Of a DNA stretch of 46,990 nt, positions 33,188 to 41,167 are shown in pieces; positions within the stretch are counted from its first letter, which is position 1, and the number at the start of each line of letters is the position of its first letter. The stretch comes from a bacterium. Its GTDB lineage: Bacteria; Patescibacteriota; Patescibacteriia; Patescibacteriales; Patescibacteriaceae. The notes under the pieces are model-generated. The model ran no database searches. It had not been told where the DNA came from and saw only the letters and a program-made list of their open reading frames with translations. Location: the NCBI GenBank assembly GCA_029570385.1, contig JAKPXD010000002.1:1-46990 (forward strand), in the 5' to 3' direction. A program made the position numbers and the translations under genes.

Positions 33188-34627
33188 TTATTTTTTAAAA
33201 TTATTATTAAACTGATCAAAACGCGGAAATAACGGCTTCGGCTTGCCGGTTATTGGTTGACTAAAAAAATTAAGGATTGTCTTAGCTGTAGTTGGTAAAA
33301 ATATTTGTAAACAATAGGCAGCGTCCACTAAATCTTCCACTAAGGGTTGCAGACTCTTTTGCGCCGCGGCTGTTTCCAATTTCCAAGGCTGCTGCTCGGT
33401 TAATTTTTTATCAATCTGCCGATAAACTTGCCAGATGTAGCCGACTGCTTGATTAAACTGCCAGTTTTCAACTGACTGAATAACTTTTGTATACAGCTGG
33501 CCAATCTTTGGTGCTAACGGATTGAGACCATTTTTCCAAGCCAAATTGCCTAGTCGGGAAAATAAATTACCTAGACCATTAGCCAAATCAGCCTGATAAA
33601 CTTCCATAAATCGTTCATCAGTATAATCGCCGTCATCACGGTCATTAATCTCCGCTAACAAATAATAGCGAACAACATCAGCGCCAAATTTCTCCACTAA
33701 CTCCACCGGCGAAATGACATTGCCTAAACTTTTGCTCATTTTTTGACCGCCAGCCGTAATAAAGCCATCAATAAAAATCTGCCGACTAGCTGGCAAACCG
33801 GCTGACATCAACATCGCTTGCCACATTAATGCTTGCGGCCGCAAATTATCTTTACCGGCAATCTGCACCGCCGGCCACCATTGATTAAATTTTTCCGGTT
33901 TATCTGGCCAACCAATAGCTGAAATATAATTAACTAAAGCATCAAACCAAACATACATTACCTGTTCCGGATCATCCGGTACAGCTACCCCCCAGGGTAA
34001 TTTGCTAACTAGACGAGAAATACTAAAATCCTGCAGACCGTTAGCTACAAAATTGCGAATTTCTTTTAAACGATTAGCCGGCACGACAAAATCCGGTTGA
34101 CTATCATAAAGCTTAAGTAATTGATTTTGATATTTGGATAGACGAAAAAAATAATTCTCTTCATCAATCAATTCCAGGTCCTGGTCGGGATGCAGCGGAC
34201 AATGACCGTTTTCTAATTCGGAATCAGTCTTTTCCATCTCGCAACCAACACAATATTTAACGCTATAATGTTGTTTGTAAATATCGCCGCTAGCTAAGCA
34301 ACGTCGCCAAAATTCTTGCGCTGCCGCCTGATGATGCTGATCAGTGGTGCGGATAAAATTATCGTAGCTTAAATCAAGCAATTTTTTTAAATCGTTAAAA
34401 CTGGCGGCTAATTTGTCGCAATAAGCTTGAGTTTCCAGGCCCAACCCTTGGGCTTTACGCCAAACCTTTAAACCATGTTCATCGACGCCAGTATTAAAAA
34501 AAACATTATCGCCGGCCAGACGATGAGCGCGAGCCAACGCATCAGCTCTAACTATTTCTAAAGCAAAACCGAGATGCGGCTCGGAGTTGATATAAGGCAA
34601 GGTGGTGGTTAAATAAAATTGAGCCAT
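33188..34627 (-). CDS. metG: Methionyl-tRNA synthetase
   Basis: Charges tRNA-Met. The 479-residue protein has the class I layout: YLTTTLPYINSEPHLGFALE at the N-terminus (HIGH-equivalent is HLGF), the zinc/CP segment YCVGCEMEKTDSELENGHCP, the anticodon/catalytic strands VMYVWFDALVNYISA, and KMSKSLGN. The C-terminal tRNA-binding (Trbp111-like) domain found in longer MetRS is absent, as in many small genomes. The last residue of HIGH is Phe and not His, which is unusual. A promoter (TTGCTT-17-TAAAAT) is just upstream. cvpA follows. Confidence 0.96.
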   Translation of the reverse strand: MAQFYLTTTLPYINSEPHLGFALEIVRADALARAHRLAGDNVFFNTGVDEHGLKVWRKAQGLGLETQAYCDKLAASFNDLKKLLDLSYDNFIRTTDQHHQAAAQEFWRRCLASGDIYKQHYSVKYCVGCEMEKTDSELENGHCPLHPDQDLELIDEENYFFRLSKYQNQLLKLYDSQPDFVVPANRLKEIRNFVANGLQDFSISRLVSKLPWGVAVPDDPEQVMYVWFDALVNYISAIGWPDKPEKFNQWWPAVQIAGKDNLRPQALMWQAMLMSAGLPASRQIFIDGFITAGGQKMSKSLGNVISPVELVEKFGADVVRYYLLAEINDRDDGDYTDERFMEVYQADLANGLGNLFSRLGNLAWKNGLNPLAPKIGQLYTKVIQSVENWQFNQAVGYIWQVYRQIDKKLTEQQPWKLETAAAQKSLQPLVEDLVDAAYCLQIFLPTTAKTILNFFSQPITGKPKPLFPRFDQFNNNFKK

Positions 34628-34645
34628 AAATCATCTAATAAGCTT

Positions 34646-34674
34646 ATTTTATCATCGGCTAGGAGTAAAAGCAA
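34646..34674 (-). promoter_or_regulatory. Promoter of metG-cvpA
   Basis: On the minus strand TTGCTT (34674-34669), 17-base spacer, TAAAAT (34651-34646). It fits between the rlmN stop (34677) and the metG ATG (34627), giving a short leader without SD. Confidence 0.6.
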
Positions 34675-34676
34675 TT

Positions 34677-35678
34677 CTAACCGGCCAATTGGCCACAAGC
34701 CCCGATTACTGCTTGACCCAAGCTGTTGCGTTCAGTTACTTTATAGCCGTGCCGCTGTAAAATATTGGCAAAATGGCGACGCACCTTGGCCTGACTAGGC
34801 CTAAACTGACCAGCTCCGGGATTATAAGTCAACAAATTAATGACTAATAAATTTTTGGGGAAATCAGCCAGAAAGTCAGCTAGCTCTTCGGCCTGGACCA
34901 GGCTATCATTAACTTGATCTAACAATAAATACTCAACCATAACTCGCCGATTGGCCACCTGAGCATAATTTAAAAAAGCCTGTTTAACAGCTGCTAAAGC
35001 ATAGCGGCGATTAATCGGCATTAAACGACGGCGTAATTGATCATTAGCGGCATGCAGCGACCAGGCTAATTTTATCTGTTGGCCATACTTAGTAAGCTGT
35101 TTCAATTCGGGCACTAAACCGACCGTGGAAATCGCTATATGTCGCCAACCGATATTAAAACCGTTGGACCGATGCAACCACTCAGTAGCCGTTAATACTG
35201 CGGCTAAATTAAGCAGCGGCTCACCCATGCCCATAAAAACCAAATTATCAATCCGCTGACCCGTCACAGCCAATAACCTTTGCCACAGTAGCGCCTGCTC
35301 AACGATTTCGCCAGATGATAAATTGCGCTGAAAACCTTGTTGTCCAGTGCTGCAAAATTGACAGCCTAGCGGACAGCCGACCTGTGATGATAGGCAAACG
35401 GTTCGCCGACCATCGCCATGACGCATTAACACGGTTTCAACTCGCTGGCCATCGCTAAAAATTATCTGTGCTTTTTGGGCTTGATCATTATCCTGACCAA
35501 AAATTCGAGCCTTAATATCTAGCGGACAATTATCAGTTAGCCACTGACGATCAGCCGCCGATAAAGTCGTAACCGCTGACCAATCAGTTACGAGTTGCTG
35601 AAAAACCGCTTGTTCTAATTGCCGCTGGCGAAAAGCTGGACGGCCAGCTAAAAATTGTGACCAGGCTAACCAATTCAT
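34677..35678 (-). CDS. rlmN: 23S rRNA (adenine-2503-C2)-methyltransferase RlmN
   Basis: Radical SAM enzyme that methylates A2503 in 23S rRNA and A37 in some tRNAs. The 333-residue protein has TVCLSSQVGCPLGCQFCSTG (Fe-S cluster CxxxCxxC), NLVFMGMGEPLLN, ISTVGLVPELKQL, LAWSLHAAND, and the C-terminal catalytic Cys in AVIGACGQLAG; the other catalytic Cys would be the one preceding the cluster region. Lengths and motifs are normal. It is divergent from ftsK, with both leaders in 35679-35810. No SD is visible. Confidence 0.96.
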   Translation of the reverse strand: MNWLAWSQFLAGRPAFRQRQLEQAVFQQLVTDWSAVTTLSAADRQWLTDNCPLDIKARIFGQDNDQAQKAQIIFSDGQRVETVLMRHGDGRRTVCLSSQVGCPLGCQFCSTGQQGFQRNLSSGEIVEQALLWQRLLAVTGQRIDNLVFMGMGEPLLNLAAVLTATEWLHRSNGFNIGWRHIAISTVGLVPELKQLTKYGQQIKLAWSLHAANDQLRRRLMPINRRYALAAVKQAFLNYAQVANRRVMVEYLLLDQVNDSLVQAEELADFLADFPKNLLVINLLTYNPGAGQFRPSQAKVRRHFANILQRHGYKVTERNSLGQAVIGACGQLAG

Positions 35679-35717
35679 AAAATACTAAAATTAACACCAT
35701 CAATAATAAAATAATAG

Positions 35718-35746
35718 TTGTTGAAATTCATCAGTAATGGTATACT
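35718..35746 (+). promoter_or_regulatory. Promoter of the ftsK operon
   Basis: TTGTTG (35718-35723), 17-base spacer, TATACT (35741-35746) preceded by TGG (extended -10). The start near 35753 gives a leader of about 58 bases that contains the hairpin at 35761-35799. Confidence 0.6.
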
Positions 35747-35760
35747 TTCAACATCAAGAA

Positions 35761-35799
35761 AGCAAGCTTCAACCGCCGCTTCCAGCGTTTCGGTTGCTT
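35761..35799 (+). promoter_or_regulatory. Leader hairpin upstream of ftsK
   Basis: AAGC and CAACCG pair with CGGTTG and GCTT, with an inner CGC-ttcca-GCG stem. The hairpin ends about 12 bases before the ATG and is not followed by a T-run. It could control ftsK translation or mRNA stability. Confidence 0.5.
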
Positions 35800-35810
35800 A
35801 TTAATAGGAT

Positions 35811-38336
35811 ATGGCTAAACGGAAAAAACGTAATTTAAATGCTAACCAGCCTGGACTGGAATATTTATCTTTGGGCGGACGCAGCCTTAGTGCCGAGTCT
35901 AAAAAAAGCATCAGTGCCATTGTGCTAGCTCTGCTGGCAGCCATCAGTCTACTAAGTTTAATTAAGCCAGAGGGCCTAATCGGCCAATATTTGTATAACG
36001 CCATTAGTCAACTGCTCGGCTGGGGACGCTGGTTTCTGCCGATATTTCTACTGGCTTTGGCCGTCTTTATTTATTATCGGGAACGATTGCGCATCACAAC
36101 CATTAAATTTGTCGGCTGGGGGTTGCTTTTCGCCGGCCTACAAAGCTTCTTTCATTTTTGTCTGGCCGAAAATCATTGGCACAGTTACATTGCCGACGGT
36201 CAAGGCGGCGGTTATGTCGGCTATGGTCTAACTTGGGGATTGACTAGTCTTTTTGGCTATTGGTCTAGTTTAGTATTAACTATTGCTATTTTAATTATCA
36301 GCCTAATTTTTATTTTTAATACCAACTTAAGTTGCTTGTTAGGACGACGCAGTATCTTTAATAAAGTCCTAATTGAACCATTAATAAGCGGCTGGCATTA
36401 TATTATCAATCTCTTTCGCCGCGCTGATAATAAAAATTTATCACCCGAAGAAGAGCTGGCTACCGTCTATACATCAGAACCTGAATTAAACGAGTTGCTC
36501 GATAACCATCAACCCGAAACAGCCAAAATTAAGCCGCTGCCAACAACCGCTAAAACAACCGTTCCGGCTGATAACGAAACTAAAAAAGATAAACCCAGCA
36601 AGACTACTAGCAAGATTGATTTGCCGATTGATCTGTTGGATCGCCAACTGGACAAGCCGGAAAGCGGCGATACCGTTATTAGTGCCCAACGTATTAAAAC
36701 AACATTGGAAAATTTTGATATTCCAGTTGATGTCGCCGAAATCACTGTCGGCCCGACCATTACTCAATACGCTATTAAACCAGCCGATGGCATCAGGTTA
36801 GAAAAAATTACCGGTCTGGCTGGTAATCTATCAATGGCCTTAGCCTCGCCGCACCCGATTCGTATTGAGGCGCCAATTCCCGGCAAGTCATTGGTCGGTA
36901 TTGAAGTGCCCAATCAGACTATCGCGACTGTTGGGCTACGCGATATGCTTGATAGCCCCAACTTCCGCCAACGCAAAAATAATACCATGATTGCTCTAGG
37001 CAAAGATGTTACTGGTAAAGTGTGGATGGAAGACCTAGCTTCAATGCCCCATCTTTTAGTGGCCGGCACTACTGGTTCCGGTAAATCAGTTATGCTTAAC
37101 TGCATAATTCTAAGCCTAATCTACGAGAACAGTCCAGAAGATTTACGATTAATAATGGTTGATCCCAAAAGAGTTGAGCTCAGTATTTATAACGGCATCC
37201 CGCATCTGCTAACACCGGTAATTAATGAAGCGAGTAAAACCATCAATGCCCTAGGCTGGGCCCTTAACGAAATGAGCCGCCGCTTGGAAATGTTCCAAAA
37301 AAATCACGCTAAGGATATTAAAAGTTTTAACCAGCAATTCCCTAACCAAAAAATTCCCTATATCATCTTTATTATTGACGAGTTGGCTGATTTGATGATG
37401 ATGTCGCGTAAAGAAGTTGAGGCTAGCATTATTCGTTTAGCGCAAATGTCGCGCGCTGCCGGTATTCATTTGGTATTAGCCACTCAGCGGCCGAGCGTTG
37501 ATGTTATTACCGGCGTCATCAAAGGCAATATGCCGGCGCGTATCGCTTTTACCGTCGCATCACAAGTTGATTCACGGACAATCTTAGATACCGCCGGAGC
37601 TGAAAGGTTAATGGGTAAGGGTGATATGCTTTTTAGCTCGCCACGTATCGCTAAACCAGTCCGCATTCAGGGCGCCTTTGTCAGTGAAAACGAAATTAAA
37701 CGAGTAGTTAATTATATTAAGGCTCGCAGTGGCGAACCGCAATATCTCAAAGATGTTATTGAGAAACATAGCGTTCCTGATTTACCCAATGGCGGCACCT
37801 TGACTACGACAACCATCAATGGTGATGATGATTTATTGGAAAAAGCTAAAGCAGCGGTGATCAATAGCGGCCGAGCTTCAGCCACCTATCTGCAAAGAAT
37901 GTTCAAAATTGGCTATCCACGAGCCGCTAGCTTATTGGATCAGCTGGAGGAACAAGGAGTTATCGGACCGGTTAATGGCGCTAAGGCTCGAGAAATTTAT
38001 ATTAGTCCTGAGGAATATCAGGCGCAAAAAAACCAACCGGTAAGCGGCCAACCATTGCATAACCCCGCCACCAGTTCAATGCCGGACAATTTTTTAGTCA
38101 ATGAAATCTGGTCAGACCATGAACCGAACGAAAACGATTCTGCTGATGATGCGATACAAACTGACACTGCCGACGATCAATTGCCGTTAGCTGCCACTGA
38201 AAAAATTCTAGCCGATATTTATAGCGAAGAACCGACTAATCAAAATGATGACGATGAAGAAGACAACCAAAATCAATCAGAACAAGCGCTGGAATTTGAT
38301 GACGATGAAGATCAAGAAAAATACTTTAGTCAATAA
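35811..38336 (+). CDS. ftsK: DNA translocase FtsK/SpoIIIE
   Basis: Septal DNA pump for chromosome segregation. Four or five N-terminal membrane helices (about residues 30-175) are followed by an acidic Pro/Thr-rich linker and the motor domain: alpha/beta parts (TVGPTITQYAIKPADGIRLEKI), Walker A AGTTGSGKSVMLNCI, DPKRVELSIYNGIPHL, Walker B YIIFIIDELADLMM, and LVLATQRPSVDVITG. The gamma winged helix follows (AKAAVINSGRASATYLQR), then an unusually long acidic tail of about 100 residues ending in DDDEDQEKYFSQ-like sequence. Length 841. It leads an operon with hsp20, the DUF3006-like gene and vanW. Confidence 0.97.
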   Translation: MAKRKKRNLNANQPGLEYLSLGGRSLSAESKKSISAIVLALLAAISLLSLIKPEGLIGQYLYNAISQLLGWGRWFLPIFLLALAVFIYYRERLRITTIKFVGWGLLFAGLQSFFHFCLAENHWHSYIADGQGGGYVGYGLTWGLTSLFGYWSSLVLTIAILIISLIFIFNTNLSCLLGRRSIFNKVLIEPLISGWHYIINLFRRADNKNLSPEEELATVYTSEPELNELLDNHQPETAKIKPLPTTAKTTVPADNETKKDKPSKTTSKIDLPIDLLDRQLDKPESGDTVISAQRIKTTLENFDIPVDVAEITVGPTITQYAIKPADGIRLEKITGLAGNLSMALASPHPIRIEAPIPGKSLVGIEVPNQTIATVGLRDMLDSPNFRQRKNNTMIALGKDVTGKVWMEDLASMPHLLVAGTTGSGKSVMLNCIILSLIYENSPEDLRLIMVDPKRVELSIYNGIPHLLTPVINEASKTINALGWALNEMSRRLEMFQKNHAKDIKSFNQQFPNQKIPYIIFIIDELADLMMMSRKEVEASIIRLAQMSRAAGIHLVLATQRPSVDVITGVIKGNMPARIAFTVASQVDSRTILDTAGAERLMGKGDMLFSSPRIAKPVRIQGAFVSENEIKRVVNYIKARSGEPQYLKDVIEKHSVPDLPNGGTLTTTTINGDDDLLEKAKAAVINSGRASATYLQRMFKIGYPRAASLLDQLEEQGVIGPVNGAKAREIYISPEEYQAQKNQPVSGQPLHNPATSSMPDNFLVNEIWSDHEPNENDSADDAIQTDTADDQLPLAATEKILADIYSEEPTNQNDDDEEDNQNQSEQALEFDDDEDQEKYFSQ

Positions 38337-38345
38337 TTTTTTAAT

Positions 38346-38762
38346 ATGACCAAAACAACTTCAACCGCCAACCAATCAGCCCGCCGGACTACTCAATCCA
38401 ACGAAGCTGCCGATTGGTTGACAATCAGTGGCCATGAAGGCCAATTGTCCTTAGATATTTATCAAACTGAAAAAAATTTAATTGTTAAATCTACCATTGC
38501 TGGCGCTCGACCGGAGGAAATCCAAATTTCTCTCAAGAATGATCTTTTAACCATTCGCGGCAAACGCGATCTGCCTGAAGATATTGCTGAGGCTGATTTT
38601 TTATTCCGAGAATGTTATTGGGGTCCATTCTCTCGTTCAATTATTTTACCGGTTGATGTCCAAGCCGATAAAATCAAAGCTACAATGGATAACGGTGTTT
38701 TAACCATCGTCTTGCCAAAAGCCCCGCAAGCTAAACAAATCGTCATCAAGGTTAAGTCTTAA
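38346..38762 (+). CDS. Hsp20/alpha-crystallin small heat shock protein
   Basis: ATP-independent holdase chaperone. After a short N-terminal arm, the alpha-crystallin domain runs from about residue 38: LSLDIYQTEKNLIVKSTIAG, IQISLKNDLLTIRGKRDLP, FRECYWGPFSRSIILP, and VDVQADKIKATMDNGVLTIVLPKAP (start and end). The usual C-terminal I-x-I motif appears as IVIKV. At 138 residues it is typical. It follows ftsK by 9 bases and precedes the DUF3006-like gene by 5, so it has no separate heat-shock promoter that I can see. Confidence 0.93.
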   Translation: MTKTTSTANQSARRTTQSNEAADWLTISGHEGQLSLDIYQTEKNLIVKSTIAGARPEEIQISLKNDLLTIRGKRDLPEDIAEADFLFRECYWGPFSRSIILPVDVQADKIKATMDNGVLTIVLPKAPQAKQIVIKVKS

Positions 38763-38767
38763 TCAAT

Positions 38768-38983
38768 ATGCATTGCCAATTAACATTAGCTCGCCTTAAC
38801 CAAGACCAGGCGATTTTAACCGATAAATCTGGAAGAAATTTTATTTTTCCAACCGATCAACTGCCCGCCGGTAGCCAGCCTGGCACAATTTTAACCTGCC
38901 TGCTTATGAACCCCAGCCAGCCCGACAGCGCGGATCAACAACTGGCTAAAGATATTCTCAATGAATTACTGAAGATAGACTGA
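38768..38983 (+). CDS. DUF3006-like small protein
   Basis: A 71-residue protein with the pattern LARLNQDQAILTDKSGRNFIFP followed by TDQLPAGSQPGTILTCLL, matching the short DUF3006 beta-barrel-like family (acidic/aliphatic strand, LP, then a GxxL turn). The function of DUF3006 is unknown; in many bacteria it neighbours surface or secreted proteins. Here it lies 5 bases after hsp20 and 1 base before the VanW gene. The TGA stop shows that TGA is a normal stop in this genome. Confidence 0.65.
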   Translation: MHCQLTLARLNQDQAILTDKSGRNFIFPTDQLPAGSQPGTILTCLLMNPSQPDSADQQLAKDILNELLKID

Positions 38984-38984
38984 C

Positions 38985-40895
38985 ATGCCTATCCCCAAAT
39001 TAAAAATTAAAAAAATTACCGGCCATAAAATAATTTGGCCAGTAATTAGTTTAATCATTGTTGGCTTAATTATCACCTCTGGATACTTAGTTATCGACCA
39101 TTTTCAAGAACGGTTTTATCCAAATACTATAGCGGCCGGTCAAGATATCTCTGGCTTAACCAAACAACAAGCCAATGATTTATTACTAGCCCGCTGGAAC
39201 AACTTGGTTGAACAAGGCTGGACTTTCCAAATTCCAACCAAAACAGTCACTATCTATCCAACAGCTAGCCTGACTGAAGGCGCGCCGCCGCTCCTGTCAT
39301 TTGACAATATTGCTACTATTAATCAAGCCTGGGAGAATAATAGAGCTGATGTATGGTGGCAAAAATTAAATAAAATTATCACCGGCTGGCTATTTGGCCG
39401 CCGGACTAAAGCCGTTATCGCCATCAATGAAAAATTGCTAATCCAAGAATTACAAGCTAACTTCCAATCGCTAATCACCGCCAGCCAGCCAGCTAAAATT
39501 ACCGTTCATCAAGATGGCACCTACCAAATAACTCCAGAAATAACTGGTCAAATAATTGATTATCCATCTGGTCTCAAAGAATTCGGGCAACAGCTCTTAG
39601 AATTGCAGCAACAACCCATCACTTTAAATATCAATGACGACCAACCGTTAATCCAACAATCATTAATCGGCAACCTTCAACCGGCAATTGAACAATATCT
39701 TTCTCTAGCCCCAATTAAACTAACCGCCAGCAGTAGTGATTGGTCAATCAACCAGGCGGTCTTAGCTGACTGGTTAGCTTTAGAAATACAGGCTGGTCAA
39801 ATCACAGTCGGTCCGGCCAGCAGTAGTATTAGCCAGTATTTAACCACTAAACTGGCCACCGAAATTGATCATGAGCCACAAGCCGGTCAATTTCAAAGAT
39901 CAGGCGGGCGGTTAACTCAATTTCGGCCAGGTAAAGACGGACAAAAGCTCAATGTCGCATCTAGTTCAGAAGCTATTAGCCAGGCTATACGGTATGGCAC
40001 TTCAACTGTCCAATTAATTATTGATGAAATCAAAAATCCTCTTAACGATACTGATCCGGCTAGCTTAGGTATTGTTGATCTACTCGGAACTGGCACCTCT
40101 ACTTTTACCGGCTCGTCAGCCAATCGTATCCATAATATTAAAATCGGCACTAATCAGATTAGCGGTCAATTAATTGCTCCAGGGACTGAATTTTCGGTGG
40201 TTAAAACTCTGGGCGATATTAATGCTGCTGCCGGCTATAAGCAAGAACTGGTTATTAAACAAAATAAAACCGTGGCCGAATATGGCGGCGGGTTGTGCCA
40301 GGTCGGCACTACGGTTTTTCGAGCTGCTCTGGCTAGTGGCCTACCAATCACTCAACGACAAAATCATTCATATCGTGTCAGTTATTACGAGCCGGCCGGC
40401 ACCGATGCCGCTGTTTATGACCCTTGGCCGGATCTGCGCTTTATTAATGATACCAATAATTATCTTTTAATTCTTGGTGAAATCGCCGGCAATCAATTAT
40501 CATTCAGCATTTGGGGCACCAAAGATGGACGCGTGGTCCAACAGACTAAACCAATAATTTATAATATCGTTAAGCCACCGGCCAAACAGATAATTGAAAC
40601 TGACACTCTGCCGGCTGGCCAAATAAAATGCACTGAGAGAGCCCACAACGGCGCTGATACCTATTTTGACTATACCGTTACTTATGCTAACGGCGAAACT
40701 AAAAGCAAACGCTTCAGTTCTCACTATGTTCCCTGGAGAGAAGTCTGTTTAGTTGGCAAAACTACCGCCAGCACGACTACTGCGACAACAACACCGCCGA
40801 CGACCACCACACCGGCCATTACCACTACACCAGCCGTTAGCTCAACCCAGCCGATAGCCACTAGCACGCAATCACAACAACAAGACGAGCTTTGA
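38985..40895 (+). CDS. VanW family protein with peptidoglycan-binding-like domains
   Basis: A signal-anchor helix (about residues 17-36) is followed by two PG_binding_4-like domains (ISGLTKQQANDLLLARW ... ) and a VanW domain at about 380-530: IGTNQISGQLIAPGTEFSVV, YGGGLCQVGTTVFRAAL, NHSYRVSYYEPAGTDAAVY, and LRFINDTNNYLLIL. A G5-like or beta domain follows, and then a Thr/Pro/Ala-rich low-complexity tail of about 45 residues. VanW proteins are cell-envelope proteins of unsettled biochemical role, often with a conserved Cys, as here (Cys in GLCQVG). It ends the ftsK operon; its TGA stop is in the loop of the terminator hairpin. Confidence 0.9.
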   Translation: MPIPKLKIKKITGHKIIWPVISLIIVGLIITSGYLVIDHFQERFYPNTIAAGQDISGLTKQQANDLLLARWNNLVEQGWTFQIPTKTVTIYPTASLTEGAPPLLSFDNIATINQAWENNRADVWWQKLNKIITGWLFGRRTKAVIAINEKLLIQELQANFQSLITASQPAKITVHQDGTYQITPEITGQIIDYPSGLKEFGQQLLELQQQPITLNINDDQPLIQQSLIGNLQPAIEQYLSLAPIKLTASSSDWSINQAVLADWLALEIQAGQITVGPASSSISQYLTTKLATEIDHEPQAGQFQRSGGRLTQFRPGKDGQKLNVASSSEAISQAIRYGTSTVQLIIDEIKNPLNDTDPASLGIVDLLGTGTSTFTGSSANRIHNIKIGTNQISGQLIAPGTEFSVVKTLGDINAAAGYKQELVIKQNKTVAEYGGGLCQVGTTVFRAALASGLPITQRQNHSYRVSYYEPAGTDAAVYDPWPDLRFINDTNNYLLILGEIAGNQLSFSIWGTKDGRVVQQTKPIIYNIVKPPAKQIIETDTLPAGQIKCTERAHNGADTYFDYTVTYANGETKSKRFSSHYVPWREVCLVGKTTASTTTATTTPPTTTTPAITTTPAVSSTQPIATSTQSQQQDEL

Positions 40896-40915
40896 GAGCT
40901 CGCCTGGTTGTTGTT
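40876..40915 (+). terminator. Terminator of the ftsK-vanW operon, stop codon in the loop
   Basis: Outer arms AACAACAA / TTGTTGTT and inner stem CGAGCT / AGCTCG; the loop includes the VanW TGA stop (40893-40895). The 3' arm is T-rich on both strands, so it may also stop the minus-strand candidate RNA. Confidence 0.7.
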
Positions 40916-41065
40916 TATACAAATTAACTCCGGTAGGGCAGGCAAGAAACTTTTCTCTAGGACAGACCCAGTCTCAACCAGATACAGCTTACAGAAAAAT
41001 CCCCATGCTTGTCGTGCCTAACCCACCGCAATTAACTTACTAAAGCAACTCTTTTTTAAGTTGAC
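40876..41065 (-). ncRNA. Candidate structured RNA of about 190 nt, family unknown
   Basis: A near-consensus promoter on the minus strand (41071-41099) predicts transcription from about 41065. The region has no ORF. The RNA would contain a 6-bp hairpin CAACTT/GAGTTG near its 5' end and a 13-position long-range stem pairing GGTGGGTTAGGCA (around 41034-41022) with TGCCTGCCCTACC (around 40944-40932), with one mismatch and two G-U pairs, enclosing about 80 nt. The 3' end would be the hairpin at 40876-40915. Size and rod shape recall 6S RNA, but I see no feature that proves it. tmRNA, SRP RNA and RNase P signatures are absent. Confidence 0.5.
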
Positions 41066-41070
41066 CTAGA

Positions 41071-41099
41071 ATCATAGCACAAAATAAAAATACTGTCAA
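41071..41099 (-). promoter_or_regulatory. Strong promoter of the candidate ncRNA
   Basis: On the minus strand a perfect TTGACA (41099-41094), 17-base spacer, TATGAT (41076-41071) preceded by TGC (extended -10). No ORF lies downstream on this strand for over 190 bases, except opposite to the VanW gene. Confidence 0.75.
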
Positions 41100-41124
41100 G
41101 AGTACCCAAGCTTAATATAAAATA

Positions 41125-41158
41125 AAAACAGAGCGACTAATTGAAGCCGCCCTGTTTT
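41125..41158 (-). terminator. Bidirectional-looking terminator after the 1286-aa gene
   Basis: AAAACAG and CTGTTTT flank a stem in which CAGGGCGGCT pairs with AGTCGCTCTG (two G-U pairs), 6-base loop. T-runs occur on both strands; on the minus strand TTTTTATTTT follows. It lies 10 bases after the stop of the minus-strand gene and isolates it from the ncRNA promoter. Confidence 0.88.
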
Positions 41159-41167
41159 AAGACTAAT

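Noticed and set aside
38985-40895. TGA recoding, as in some CPR lineages.
   Set aside because: TGA serves as the terminal codon of vanW and the DUF3006-like gene, and no family protein here needs an internal TGA.
40876-41065. tmRNA, SRP RNA or RNase P RNA as identity of the candidate ncRNA.
   Set aside because: No tRNA-like end or tag ORF, no GGAAGCAGCC-type SRP loop, and no RNase P core motifs are visible.
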